Source: an uncultured Sulfitobacter sp.
GTDB lineage: Bacteria > Pseudomonadota > Alphaproteobacteria > Rhodobacterales > Rhodobacteraceae
Reading direction: 5' to 3'
Length of the DNA stretch: 64,000 nt
NCBI GenBank assembly: GCA_937138475.1
Contig: CAKZPD010000037.1
Location: 62,001 to 126,000, forward strand
In this document: positions 55,146 through 63,916 of the stretch, one piece after another
How the letters are laid out: each line of letters opens with the position of its first letter
Position numbering within the stretch: the first letter of the stretch is position 1
Made by a program: the position numbers and the translations under genes
Notes under the pieces: model-generated
What the model was told of the DNA's origin: nothing
What the model saw: the letters and a program-made list of their open reading frames with translations, nothing else
Database searches by the model: none

Positions 55146-56123
55146 TCAGATCGTCAACACGGTCGCCCCGGTGGTGGTGCGGGCCTCTAGCGCGCGGTGG
55201 GCCTCGGCGACCTGATCCAGGGCAAAGCGCTGATGAACAGGGATCGTGACCGCGCCCGAAGTCACCTTGTCAAACAAATGCGCCGCCATCTGCTGACAGA
55301 CCTCGGGCTGTGCGATATGGGTAAACAACGTTGGCCGCGTGATTTTCAGCGACCCCATCTGCCCCAGAACCCCGATCGAAAATGGCGGAACCGGCCCCGA
55401 GGCATTGCCAAACGATATCATCATGCCAAGGGGTCTCAGACACGCCAATGAGCCCTCAAACGTATCCGCGCCGACCGCATCCATCACCACATCAACCCCC
55501 AGACCACCGGTCAAAGCCCGCACCTCGGCCGCCCAATCGGCGTTGCGATAATTGATGCAATGGCTGGCCCCATGATCCAGCGCCAACTGGCATTTCTCCT
55601 CCGTGCCCGCAGTCCCAATCAGTGTAATCCCTTCGGATTTTGCCCATTGACAGGCAATCAACCCCACCCCGCCCGCAGCGGCATGAAACAGAACCGTATC
55701 TCCGGCCTTCAACTCTGTGGTCCGGTGAAACAGATATTGCACTGTCATCCCCTTAAGCATCATGGCCGCCCCTTGCTCGAACGAAATGGCGTCCGGCAAA
55801 CGGCAAACCTGCGCCGCCGACATAACCCGTGCATCGCAATAGGCACCGGGTGGCATCGCGGCATAGGCCACGCGATCCCCCACCGCCAGATGCGCCACCC
55901 CGTCCCCAACGGCCTCGATTACCCCGGATGCCTCCATCCCAAGCGCCTGCGGCAAGGCAAGCGGATAAAGCCCCGAGCGCTGATAGACATCAATAAAGTT
56001 CAACCCACAGGCCCTATGCGCGATTCGCACCTCTCCCGGACCAGGCGCGCCCACGTCGCGCATCACAATCTGCATGTTTTCGGCGCCGCCAGGCGCCTCG
56101 ATTTCAACCACACGTGTCATCAT
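55146..56123 (-). CDS. NADPH:quinone oxidoreductase (zeta-crystallin type)
   Basis: A zinc-independent medium-chain dehydrogenase/reductase of 325 residues. The N-terminal GroES-like domain has ACGLNFIDVYQRSGLYPL and LGMEASGVIEAVG; the Rossmann fold has VLFHAAAGGVGLIACQWAK. No zinc-binding Cys cluster is seen, consistent with quinone reductase (QorA). Three successive ATG codons (56126, 56123, 56120) follow GAGGG; the middle one has the best spacing. A dispersed repeat lies upstream, then a second, different quinone oxidoreductase gene. Confidence 0.92.
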   Translation of the reverse strand: MMTRVVEIEAPGGAENMQIVMRDVGAPGPGEVRIAHRACGLNFIDVYQRSGLYPLALPQALGMEASGVIEAVGDGVAHLAVGDRVAYAAMPPGAYCDARVMSAAQVCRLPDAISFEQGAAMMLKGMTVQYLFHRTTELKAGDTVLFHAAAGGVGLIACQWAKSEGITLIGTAGTEEKCQLALDHGASHCINYRNADWAAEVRALTGGLGVDVVMDAVGADTFEGSLACLRPLGMMISFGNASGPVPPFSIGVLGQMGSLKITRPTLFTHIAQPEVCQQMAAHLFDKVTSGAVTIPVHQRFALDQVAEAHRALEARTTTGATVLTI

Positions 56124-56191
56124 CATCTTCCCTCTGTGCCGCCGGCCAAGATCACCAAGATGCCCCATGGCGCGGGGCGCCCTCGACCACC

Positions 56192-56229
56192 GGCTTCTTT
56201 TGTTCAAAAATATCCCCGCCGGAGGCTCC
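56192..56229 (-). repeat. dispersed intergenic repeat, copy C
   Basis: Reverse-orientation copy with variable pair TT (read forward), between the two quinone oxidoreductase genes. Confidence 0.9.
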
Positions 56230-56262
56230 GACATTTCCTCAGGCGATCAGATCGGCGAAATT

Positions 56263-57246
56263 TCAAGCCACCTTCAACATGATCTTGCCGATATGCGCGC
56301 TGCTTTCCATTCGCGCATGGGCCTTGCCGGCCTCTTCCAAAGCAAAGCATTGATCCAAAACCGGCGCAATGCGTCCGGCGGCCAGCAATGGCCAGACATT
56401 TGCCTCCAGCTCTTGGGCGATCCGCGCCTTGGCCAAATCGCTTTGGGGGCGCAACGTGCTGCCGGTCATGGTCAAACGGCGCGTCATCAGCGTTGCGAAA
56501 TTGACCTCGGCCTTTGGGCCACCCAAAAATGCGATCTGCACCAGGCGACCGTCCTCGGCCAGGGCCCTCAGATTGCGGGGGATATACGTGCCTCCGACCA
56601 TATCAAGGATCAGATCGGCCCCGCCTTCGGCGCTCAGCACTGCTTCGAAATCATCTTCGCGATAGTTGATCGCGCGCTCGGCGCCCAGATCGATGCAAGC
56701 GGCGCATTTTTCAGCGCTTCCAGCGGTGGCAAAGACCCGCGCGCCAAAAGCATAGGCCAATTGAATCGCTGTCGTGCCAATGCCCGAGGATCCCCCATGC
56801 ACCAAGAATTTTTCACCTGCCATCAGCCCGCCGCGCATGAACACGTTTGACCAAACCGTGAAAAACGTCTCGGGCAGGCCAGCGGCCTGTTGCAAATCCA
56901 TGCCTTCGGGAATTGGCAGACAATGGGCGGCAGGCGTTGCGACATATTCGGCATAGCCGCCACCGGGCAACAAGGCACAGACCGGATCACCGATGCGCAA
57001 ACCCGCCACACCACTACCCAACGCCACCACATGGCCCGAAGCCTCAAGCCCAGGCAAATCGCTGGCCGTTGGGGGCGGGGCATAAAGCCCGGCGCGTTGC
57101 AGCGCGTCGGGGCGGTTGACACCGGCCCAGGCCACTTGGATCACCACCTGGCCGTGGCCTGGCTTTGGCACCGGACGCTGGGTCATACAGAGCACCTCTG
57201 GGCCGCCGGGTTGGGTGATTTCCACCGCGCGCATCATCTGTTGCAT
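56263..57246 (-). CDS. NAD(P)H quinone oxidoreductase, PIG3 family
   Basis: A 327-residue MDR-superfamily reductase of the PIG3/TP53I3 family. Features: AVEITQPGGPEVL, AGVNRPDALQRAGLY, GLEASGHVVALG, the Rossmann loop FLVHGGSSGIGTTAIQLA (GGSSGIGT is typical of PIG3), and the C-terminal AHARMESSAHIGKIML. ATG 57246 follows GGAAAG; the frame runs on through the upstream repeat without a ribosome site. Function is probably quinone or enone detoxification. Confidence 0.92.
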   Translation of the reverse strand: MQQMMRAVEITQPGGPEVLCMTQRPVPKPGHGQVVIQVAWAGVNRPDALQRAGLYAPPPTASDLPGLEASGHVVALGSGVAGLRIGDPVCALLPGGGYAEYVATPAAHCLPIPEGMDLQQAAGLPETFFTVWSNVFMRGGLMAGEKFLVHGGSSGIGTTAIQLAYAFGARVFATAGSAEKCAACIDLGAERAINYREDDFEAVLSAEGGADLILDMVGGTYIPRNLRALAEDGRLVQIAFLGGPKAEVNFATLMTRRLTMTGSTLRPQSDLAKARIAQELEANVWPLLAAGRIAPVLDQCFALEEAGKAHARMESSAHIGKIMLKVA

Positions 57247-57369
57247 CGTTCTTTCCTTGGCTGTGACTGGCGGCAACCATTGCCGATCTTGGCCCCGCGT
57301 GCAATGGCCGCGCACGGGGGAGGGGCGGGGGTGCGCGCCAGAAACACCTTCGCCAAGAACGATATTTCG

Positions 57370-57407
57370 GGAGCCTCCGGCGGGGATATTTTTGAACAAA
57401 AGAAGCC
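57370..57407 (+). repeat. dispersed intergenic repeat, copy D
   Basis: Forward copy with variable pair TT, nearly the exact reverse complement of copy C. It lies in the 200-bp gap between COQ9 and the PIG3-family gene; the remainder of that gap shows nothing else. Confidence 0.9.
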
Positions 57408-57446
57408 GCAGTGAGGCAAGGTCAATGCCAGGGTGCGGACCGAGCC

Positions 57447-58127
57447 CTAGCCCCAGCGCCCTGGCAGGTCATTGGGGGGCGCGGGCGCGCGGATTTGACC
57501 AACCAGTTTGGCGGGGGCGGAAAACAGCCGCATGAGCTTGGGGCTTTGTCGAAATTTGGCCTTGGCCTTTTCGATCTGCATGACATCCGCGATCCGCCGG
57601 TCCAGAAAGGCCCAGGTATCGGCGCCATCTTCCGAGGCATCGCCCAGCCAAAAGAGCAATGTTGCGCTGTAGACCGCCGCCAAGGTTGCGCGTTTGGTGT
57701 ACCAGTTGAAATCAGTGGATTGATCACCGAGGTGGCGCCAGATGTCATCACAGGTGGCCCAGATCAGCGCTGCCCCATCGGGGGCGTATTGCGGCAGCGC
57801 AAAAAGAGTGGTGCCTCGGCGCAGGATCTCTTTGTCTTGGGCGGCTTCAATACGCAGGCGGACGGCGTGGGTGATTCGCTCTGAGAACCGCAACTGGGCG
57901 AGATCAGTGTGATCAAGTTCTTGGCGCATACGCCTGTCGCCCTCCTTGTGGTGGGCAATTGCCAGATCGACCGCGCCGCGGGGGCACAAGGCCCGAGCCT
58001 GGTCGATTGGCATGGCGATATCAGCGGCGGCGGCTTTGAAACATGGCTCGGACCAGCCATCAAAGGGCACATGCGTCAGCGCCGCTTGTAGCAGCAAAGC
58101 CTTGTCGGGATGGGGAGAGAGGGGCAT
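57447..58127 (-). CDS. COQ9 family protein (ubiquinone biosynthesis)
   Basis: A 226-residue COQ9-family protein. Mitochondrial COQ9 is a lipid-binding TetR-like fold that helps COQ7 in ubiquinone synthesis. Conserved parts: HVPFDGWSEPCFKAAAADI in the N-terminal helix-turn-helix-like region, and STDFNWYTKRATLAAVYSAT in the C-terminal core. ATG 58127 follows AAAGGA. It is divergent from rpsU, as in many alphaproteobacteria. Confidence 0.92.
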   Translation of the reverse strand: MPLSPHPDKALLLQAALTHVPFDGWSEPCFKAAAADIAMPIDQARALCPRGAVDLAIAHHKEGDRRMRQELDHTDLAQLRFSERITHAVRLRIEAAQDKEILRRGTTLFALPQYAPDGAALIWATCDDIWRHLGDQSTDFNWYTKRATLAAVYSATLLFWLGDASEDGADTWAFLDRRIADVMQIEKAKAKFRQSPKLMRLFSAPAKLVGQIRAPAPPNDLPGRWG

Positions 58128-58242
58128 GGTGACGGATCCTTTACTTTGGCAGGCGGGGCGCTGGACAAAAACCGGCACCCTTGCTATATGCGCATTTCCT
58201 GCAAATCCTTGCAACTCAACTTAGAAAGGTGGTGAAAACCAC

Positions 58243-58449
58243 ATGCAGGTTAGTGTTCGCGACAATAACGTCGATCAGGCGCTTCGTGCCCTGAAGAAAA
58301 AGCTACAGCGCGAAGGTGTGTTTCGTGAAATGAAGCTCAAGCAGCATTTCGAGAAACCCTCCGAGAAAAAAGCGCGCGAAAAGGCCGAGGCCATCCGTCG
58401 GTCCCGCAAGCTGGCACGCAAAAAGATGCAGCGCGAAGGCATGATGTAA
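58243..58449 (+). CDS. rpsU: 30S ribosomal protein S21
   Basis: Small-subunit protein bS21, 68 residues: [20 protein letters not shown], then a strongly basic helix ending KMQREGMM. It helps mRNA initiation on the 30S subunit. AGAAAGGTGG precedes ATG 58243. A strong terminator follows at 58485. Confidence 0.97.
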   Translation: MQVSVRDNNVDQALRALKKKLQREGVFREMKLKQHFEKPSEKKAREKAEAIRRSRKLARKKMQREGMM

Positions 58450-58484
58450 GTCACGTCTGATCCGTTGATATCAGCACATAATTA

Positions 58485-58519
58485 CCCCTCGCTTATAGAC
58501 ATAAGCGGGGGGTTTTTTT
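58485..58519 (+). terminator. rho-independent terminator of rpsU
   Basis: CCCCTCGCTTAT / ATAAGCGGGGG form a 12-bp stem with one wobble pair, loop AGAC, then T7. It is also near the end of the convergent lrp gene and may serve both. Confidence 0.9.
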
Positions 58520-58535
58520 GGCCCGGCCCGTGCCA

Positions 58536-58994
58536 TCACACCGGCAGTGCCGTGGTTTTGAACACGGTCCGTAAGGCAAACGAGGATTGCATCTGGGCCA
58601 CACCCGGCAGACGCGCCAAATACTGGCGGTGTATCCGGGCAAAGTCTTCGGTGTTTTCCGCGACCACTTTCAAAAGGTAATCTGCGGTGCCCGCCATCAG
58701 GTGACATTCAAGCACATCGGGGATGCGCGAGACCGCTTTTTCAAAGGCGTCCAGCACTTCGTCAGCCTGCCCTTGCAAGGTGATCTCGACGAAGACGGTT
58801 GTGGGCACCCCCATCTTGCGCGCGTCCAAGAGGGCAACGTAATCTTTGATATAGCCATCGACCTCAAGGCGCTGCACACGTCGGTGGCAGGCGGACGCCG
58901 ACAAGTTGACCGCGTCAGAGAGGTCGGCATTGGACATACGCCCCTTTCGTTGCAGGGCGGCAAGGATACGCTTATCTGTTGTATCAAGGCTCAT
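58536..58994 (-). CDS. Lrp/AsnC family transcriptional regulator (AldR-like)
   Basis: A 152-residue Lrp-type regulator. The N-terminal HTH reads LDTTDKRILAALQRKGRMSN then DLSDAVNLSASACHRRVQRLE; the RAM/ligand domain follows (VFVEITLQGQADEVLDAFE, CHLMAGTADYLLKV). It is divergent from ald, so it is probably its alanine-responsive activator. A palindrome at 59076-59091 in the shared region is the likely site. Confidence 0.93.
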   Translation of the reverse strand: MSLDTTDKRILAALQRKGRMSNADLSDAVNLSASACHRRVQRLEVDGYIKDYVALLDARKMGVPTTVFVEITLQGQADEVLDAFEKAVSRIPDVLECHLMAGTADYLLKVVAENTEDFARIHRQYLARLPGVAQMQSSFALRTVFKTTALPV

Positions 58995-59075
58995 TTACGC
59001 AAGTTTCTCCGGTTTATTGCCAATAATGCAGGAAATTTTTCGATAACACTAGTATATCATGGGGTATCTTTGAAT

Positions 59076-59091
59076 GCACATTGCGATGTGC
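59076..59091. promoter_or_regulatory. palindromic operator candidate between lrp and ald
   Basis: GCACAT-TGCG-ATGTGC is a perfect inverted repeat 45 bp before the ald start. It suits a dimeric Lrp-type site. Confidence 0.45.
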
Positions 59092-59136
59092 GGGGGCTAG
59101 GGTGGGGAAAACCCCTTTCGGTCACAGGAGCCAGAG

Positions 59137-60255
59137 ATGAAAATAGGTTGCCCAACAGAGATCAAACCCCAGGAATTTCGGGTCGGCATGACGCCAAACG
59201 CCGCGCAAGAGGCCGTGAACCACGGTCATAGTGTATTGATACAGGCCGGCGCCGGTGTTGGGGCCGGCTTTGAGGATGCCGCCTATGTGGCCGCCGGGGC
59301 GCAGATTGTCGACACAGCCGCCGAAATATTTGCAACCGCCGATATGATCGTCAAGGTGAAAGAGCCACAAGCCGCGGAGCGCAAGATGCTGCGGGAAGGT
59401 CAGGTCTTGTTCACCTATTTGCATCTGGCCCCCGATCCAGCGCAGACCCATGATTTGCTGGCGTCCGGGGCAACCTGTATCGCCTATGAGACCGTCACTG
59501 ATGCCAATGGCGGCCTGCCGTTGCTGGCGCCAATGTCCGAAGTTGCCGGACGGCTGGCGCCGCAGGTCGGAGCCTGGACCTTGCAAAAGGCCAATGGCGG
59601 GCGCGGCGTTCTGATGGGCGGCGTGCCGGGGGTTGGCCCCGCCAAGGTTGTGGTCATCGGCGGCGGCGTTGTCGGCACCCATGCGGCACGGATTGCCGCC
59701 GGGATGGGCGCAGATGTCACGGTGCTGGATCGCTCCATTTCGCGGATGCGCTATTTGGATGACGCCTTTGGTGGCAGTTTCAAGACCAGCTATGCCTCGG
59801 CGGGCAACACAATCGAGCTGGCGCGGCAGGCCGATATGATCATCGGCGCGGTGCTGGTGCCGGGGGCTGCGGCGCCCAAACTGATCAGCCGGGCGCAACT
59901 GTCCGAGCTGAAGCCAGGTGCAGCCCTGGTGGATGTGGCCATTGATCAAGGAGGCTGTTTTGAGACCTCGCGGGCGACCACCCATCAAGACCCGGTGTAT
60001 GAGGTTGACGGCATCATGCATTATTGTGTCGCCAATATGCCCGGAGCAGTTGCGCGGACGTCAACCATTGCCCTTGGCAACGCCACGATGCCGTTCATGC
60101 TGGCGCTGGCCAATAAAGGCTGGCGGCAGGCCTGCCTGGAGGATCAACACTTGATGGCCGGGCTGAACATCCATGCCGGCAAGTTGACCTATGAGGCGGT
60201 TGGCGCGGCGCTGGATCTGGATGTGGTATCCGCCAAAGCCGTGGTTAACGGCTGA
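59137..60255 (+). CDS. ald: alanine dehydrogenase
   Basis: NAD-dependent L-alanine dehydrogenase, 372 residues, which deaminates alanine to pyruvate and ammonium. Blocks: MKIGCPTEIKPQEFRVGMTP, VKVKEPQAAERKML (catalytic Lys), LFTYLHLA (His), and the NAD loop VVVIGGGVVGTHAARIAAGMG. The C-terminal VDVAIDQGGCFETS is typical. AGGAGCCAGAG precedes ATG 59137. Divergent from the Lrp regulator. Confidence 0.97.
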   Translation: MKIGCPTEIKPQEFRVGMTPNAAQEAVNHGHSVLIQAGAGVGAGFEDAAYVAAGAQIVDTAAEIFATADMIVKVKEPQAAERKMLREGQVLFTYLHLAPDPAQTHDLLASGATCIAYETVTDANGGLPLLAPMSEVAGRLAPQVGAWTLQKANGGRGVLMGGVPGVGPAKVVVIGGGVVGTHAARIAAGMGADVTVLDRSISRMRYLDDAFGGSFKTSYASAGNTIELARQADMIIGAVLVPGAAAPKLISRAQLSELKPGAALVDVAIDQGGCFETSRATTHQDPVYEVDGIMHYCVANMPGAVARTSTIALGNATMPFMLALANKGWRQACLEDQHLMAGLNIHAGKLTYEAVGAALDLDVVSAKAVVNG

Positions 60256-60308
60256 GGCGCCGGCATATGGGTCGCCGCGCGGCCAGCATAGATGCCGCTG
60301 GGGGCAGA

Positions 60309-60342
60309 TGCCTCCGGCGGGGATATTTATGAACAAAAGAAA
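60309..60342 (+). repeat. dispersed intergenic repeat, copy E
   Basis: Forward copy with variable pair AT and a diverged end (GAAAC instead of GAAGCC), between the converging ald and mscL genes. Confidence 0.85.
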
Positions 60343-60386
60343 CAAACGGATCGCCCGAGGCCGCAGCCGGGGCGATCCGCAGAGGG

Positions 60387-60824
60387 TTACGTTTGACCGG
60401 CGCGCAGGGCGTCGCGGATTTGCGTCAGCAGCTCTTCTTGGGTGGGGCCTTTGGGCGCGGCGGGCGCCGGTGGTTTTTGCGGCGCGGCGGCGTTCTTGAC
60501 CTTGTTGACATAGCGCACCAGCAAGAAGACCACAAAAGCGATGATCAGGAAGTTGATCACCGCCATCGCAAAGGCGCCATAGGCAAAGACCGAGGCGCCG
60601 GCCTCGCGGGCAGCATCAAGCGAGGCGCCGGCCGGAACATCCCCGGCAAGCACTGCGTAGTTATTGGTGAAATCCACCCCGCCGGTGGCCAGCCCGATGA
60701 CCGGGTTGATCAGATCAGACACAAGCGATGTGACGATGGCGGTGAAGGCGGCGCCGATGATAATGCCAACGGCCATATCCATGACATTGCCTTTGGCGAT
60801 AAAATTCTTGAATTCGTTCAACAT
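60387..60824 (-). CDS. mscL: large-conductance mechanosensitive channel MscL
   Basis: Pentameric tension-gated safety valve of the inner membrane, 145 residues. TM1 is in [19 protein letters not shown], followed by [15 protein letters not shown]2 is in [21 protein letters not shown] Pro/Ala-rich linker leads to the C-terminal bundle ([14 protein letters not shown]). ATG 60824 (MLNEFKNF) is the family start. Confidence 0.96.
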   Translation of the reverse strand: MLNEFKNFIAKGNVMDMAVGIIIGAAFTAIVTSLVSDLINPVIGLATGGVDFTNNYAVLAGDVPAGASLDAAREAGASVFAYGAFAMAVINFLIIAFVVFLLVRYVNKVKNAAAPQKPPAPAAPKGPTQEELLTQIRDALRAGQT

Positions 60825-60914
60825 ATTTAACCTCAAAATAGCTAACAATACGGCCCATGGTTATATCCTCAGGCCCATGTTTTGATATCACAAGATCGCG
60901 ATGAACGAAATGGA

Positions 60915-61364
60915 TCAGCCTTGCGGCAGTTGTCCGGTTTGCACATAGCGCAGGATTTGCACGACCTGAGCGGGGTCCTGGGCCACAGCAAGGGCGGCGG
61001 CGTCAATTTCCTTGAGCGCGTGAGCGTGATCTGAGCCATGCAGGATGATCAACGACTTGCCCAGTGCGGCGGCGTAACCGGCATCGAACGCGGCGTTCCA
61101 TTGCTTGTATTTGTCGCCAAAACGCACCACGACAATATCGGCATCTGCGATGGCTTTGCGGGTCCGGATCGCGTTCACCTTGGCGCCTTTGTGGTCGTGC
61201 CAGAACGTGCTGTCTTCGTCGCCCAGAATCGCCACGCCGCAATCATCGCTTGCGTCGTGATCGGTGACTGGCGCGAAAAACTGAACCTCAAGATCGGCGG
61301 CACCGGCGATGATCTGTTCACGCCAGTCGGTGTGGATTTCCCCTGAAAGATAGATCTTCAGCAT
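60915..61364 (-). CDS. YtoQ family protein
   Basis: A 149-residue protein of the YtoQ family, related to nucleoside 2-deoxyribosyltransferase-like folds. It begins MLKIYLSGEIHTDWREQI and contains FFAPVTDHDASDDCG and RKAIADADIVVVRFGDKYKQ. The function is not known. It lies 56 bp downstream of pheT on the same strand. Confidence 0.85.
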   Translation of the reverse strand: MLKIYLSGEIHTDWREQIIAGAADLEVQFFAPVTDHDASDDCGVAILGDEDSTFWHDHKGAKVNAIRTRKAIADADIVVVRFGDKYKQWNAAFDAGYAAALGKSLIILHGSDHAHALKEIDAAALAVAQDPAQVVQILRYVQTGQLPQG

Positions 61365-61420
61365 CTGGTCGTCCCTTTCATCTGGTTCTGTCGGTCACTT
61401 GGTCGCCGCGCGGCGCCGGT

Positions 61421-63820
61421 TTATCCGCGCAAGGTTCCGCCGGTTGCCTTGGTGACTTTGGCGATGACCTTGGCGGCAATGGCGTCAATGTCCTTGTCCT
61501 TGAGCGTCTCGTTTATCGGCTGCAACCGCACGGTGATGGCCAGAGATTTCTTGCCAGCCCCCAGGCTGCCACCGATGAATTCATCAAAAACCCGCACATC
61601 CTGGATCAGCGTTTTGTCGGCGCCCATGGCGGCATTGACCAAGGTCAGCGCCTCGACTTTGTCATCTACGACAAAGGCAAAATCACGTTCGACGGCTTGC
61701 AGGTCGCTGACCCCCAGCGCCGGACGGGTTGCGCCGGTTTTGCGCGGCAAGGGCACCTCTTCTGGCCAGATGGTAAAGCCCATGGCCGGGCCTTTTACAT
61801 CCATCGCCGCCAGCACACGGGGGTGGATTTCGCCAAACACACCAAGCACCTTTTTCGGCCCCAGGCAGATTACCCCATGACGTCCGGGATGCCACCAGTC
61901 GGCGCCGCCCCGCAGGATTTGCACCCGCGCCGGGGCACCAATCGCCGCCAAGATCGCTTCGGCATCAGCTTTGACATCAAAAACATCGACAGGCCGCGCG
62001 GCGCCGTGCAAATCCTTTGGGCCGGTGCGTCCGACCAACAGGCCGCTCAGCTGTAAATGCTGTTCGCCCGGTTCGCCGCCATGAAAGGCTGTGCCAATTT
62101 CAAACAGCGCCATATCGCCAAAGCCGCGCGCCTGATTGCGCGCCGCCGCCTGAAGCAATCCCGGCAAAAGCGCGGGGCGCATATGGCTTAGATCGCTGCT
62201 GATCGGGTTTTCAAGCCGGGTCAGATCGTCGCCGCCACCAAACAGTTGTGCGGAAGCCTGATCAATAAAGCTGTAGCTGACGCATTCATTATAGCCCAGC
62301 ATGGCGCAGGTGCGGCGGGCGACGGCCTCGCGGCGTTGCAAGGGGGATAAGATCGGCCGCGGCACGCCGGCGCTGGCACGCGGCAATGGGCGGCCTTGCA
62401 ATTTGGTCAAAGACGCGATGCGGGCGACTTCTTCGACCAGATCGGCTTCGCCCTGAACATCGGGGCGCCAGCTGGGCACATGTGCCATATCCCCTTCCAA
62501 GACAAACCCAAGGGCCGTCAGGGTCTGGCGCTGAGCAGATTCCGGAATATCCATACCGACCAGCGATTTCACCCGCGCCACGTCCAGACGAAAGGCGCGC
62601 CGCGTGTCCGGGATGGCCCCCGCCACAATCACATCGCTGGCCTCGCCGCCGGCGTGATCCAGGATCATCCGGGTCGCGTGTTCCAGCCCATGTGGGGTCC
62701 ATGCCGGATCAATGCCACGCTCAAACCGATACCGCGCGTCGGAATTGATCTTGAGCGCCCGTCCGGTATAGGCTGTTCGCACCGGGTCGAAATACGCCGC
62801 CTCGATGAACACATTCACCGTATCGGCCGTGCAGCCGCTGGCCAATCCACCCATCACCCCGCCGATGCTTTCAACCGACTTCGCATCCGAAATCAGCGTC
62901 ATCCCCTCGGCAAAGTGATATTCTTTTTCGTCCAGACCGATCAGGGTCTCGCCACCTTTGGCGCGATGCACACGCAGGCTGTTGCCGGCGATCTTATCGG
63001 CATCGAACACATGCAGGGGCCGGTTTTGGTCAAAAGTGAAGAAATTCGTCACATCCACAAGGAAGGATATCGGCCGCAATCCAATCGCCCGCAGCGCCGT
63101 TTGCAACCAGTCAGGCGAAGGGCCGTTTTTGACCCCCCGGATCATCCGGCCAAAAAAGACCGGGCATTGCTCCGATGTGTCCTGGTCGATACTGACGCTT
63201 ATCGGGCAGGCGAAACTGCCGGGCACCGGTTCCACATCACGCGCCCGAAGCGTCCCCAGCCCCCGCGCCGCAAGATCGCGGGCGATGCCGCGCACGCCCA
63301 GCGCATCGGGGCGGTTGGGGGTGATGGCAATTTCGATCACCGGGTCAACCTTGCTGGGATCATTTTCGGCCAACCAATCGACAAAACGCTGCCCAACCTG
63401 ACCACTTGGCAGTTCGATAATGCCGTCATGTTCCTCTGACAGCTCCAGCTCGCGCTCGCTTGCCATCATGCCAAAGCTTTCAATGCCCCGGATTTTTCCG
63501 ACACCGATGGTGGTGTCGATCCCCGGCACATAAACACCGGGCTTGGCCACAACAACGGTGATCCCTTCGCGCGCATTGGGCGCCCCGCAAATGATCTGTT
63601 GCAGCCCCTCGTCAGTTTGCACCTGACAAACCCGCAAGCGGTCTGCGTCCGGGTGCTTTTCTGCTTTTTCCACATAGCCAAGGGTGAAATCGGCCAGCCG
63701 CGCGCCGCGATCTTCGACGCCCTCGACCTCAAGACCCAGATCGGTCAGCGCATACAGAATTTCGTCCAAAGACGCGGTTGTTTCCAAATGGTCTTTCAAC
63801 CAGGACAGCGTGAATTTCAT
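61421..63820 (-). CDS. pheT: phenylalanine-tRNA ligase beta subunit
   Basis: Beta chain of the heterotetrameric PheRS, 799 residues. N-terminal MKFTLSWLKDHLETTASL, the EMAP-type tRNA-binding domain (GYVEKAEKHPDADRLRVCQV), B3/B4 editing, B5 and the catalytic-like core (RFERGIDPAWTPHGLEHATR), and a C-terminal FDX-ACB domain (VSDLQAVERDFAFVVDDKV). ATG 63820 is the family start. pheS is not in the window; it is presumably beyond the right edge. Confidence 0.97.
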   Translation of the reverse strand: MKFTLSWLKDHLETTASLDEILYALTDLGLEVEGVEDRGARLADFTLGYVEKAEKHPDADRLRVCQVQTDEGLQQIICGAPNAREGITVVVAKPGVYVPGIDTTIGVGKIRGIESFGMMASERELELSEEHDGIIELPSGQVGQRFVDWLAENDPSKVDPVIEIAITPNRPDALGVRGIARDLAARGLGTLRARDVEPVPGSFACPISVSIDQDTSEQCPVFFGRMIRGVKNGPSPDWLQTALRAIGLRPISFLVDVTNFFTFDQNRPLHVFDADKIAGNSLRVHRAKGGETLIGLDEKEYHFAEGMTLISDAKSVESIGGVMGGLASGCTADTVNVFIEAAYFDPVRTAYTGRALKINSDARYRFERGIDPAWTPHGLEHATRMILDHAGGEASDVIVAGAIPDTRRAFRLDVARVKSLVGMDIPESAQRQTLTALGFVLEGDMAHVPSWRPDVQGEADLVEEVARIASLTKLQGRPLPRASAGVPRPILSPLQRREAVARRTCAMLGYNECVSYSFIDQASAQLFGGGDDLTRLENPISSDLSHMRPALLPGLLQAAARNQARGFGDMALFEIGTAFHGGEPGEQHLQLSGLLVGRTGPKDLHGAARPVDVFDVKADAEAILAAIGAPARVQILRGGADWWHPGRHGVICLGPKKVLGVFGEIHPRVLAAMDVKGPAMGFTIWPEEVPLPRKTGATRPALGVSDLQAVERDFAFVVDDKVEALTLVNAAMGADKTLIQDVRVFDEFIGGSLGAGKKSLAITVRLQPINETLKDKDIDAIAAKVIAKVTKATGGTLRG

Positions 63821-63916
63821 CGAAAGATCACCAAAGACAAGATTGTTGTTGCGCCGTGATAGACCAATCACAGCGCGGGGGAAAGCGCCCAAGCCCCGCA
63901 GGGCGGGCCGTGACGA

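Noticed and set aside
56126-56234. N-terminal peptides containing NIPAGG / PPAGIFLNK
   Set aside because: These are translations of the dispersed repeat at several places, not real protein ends.
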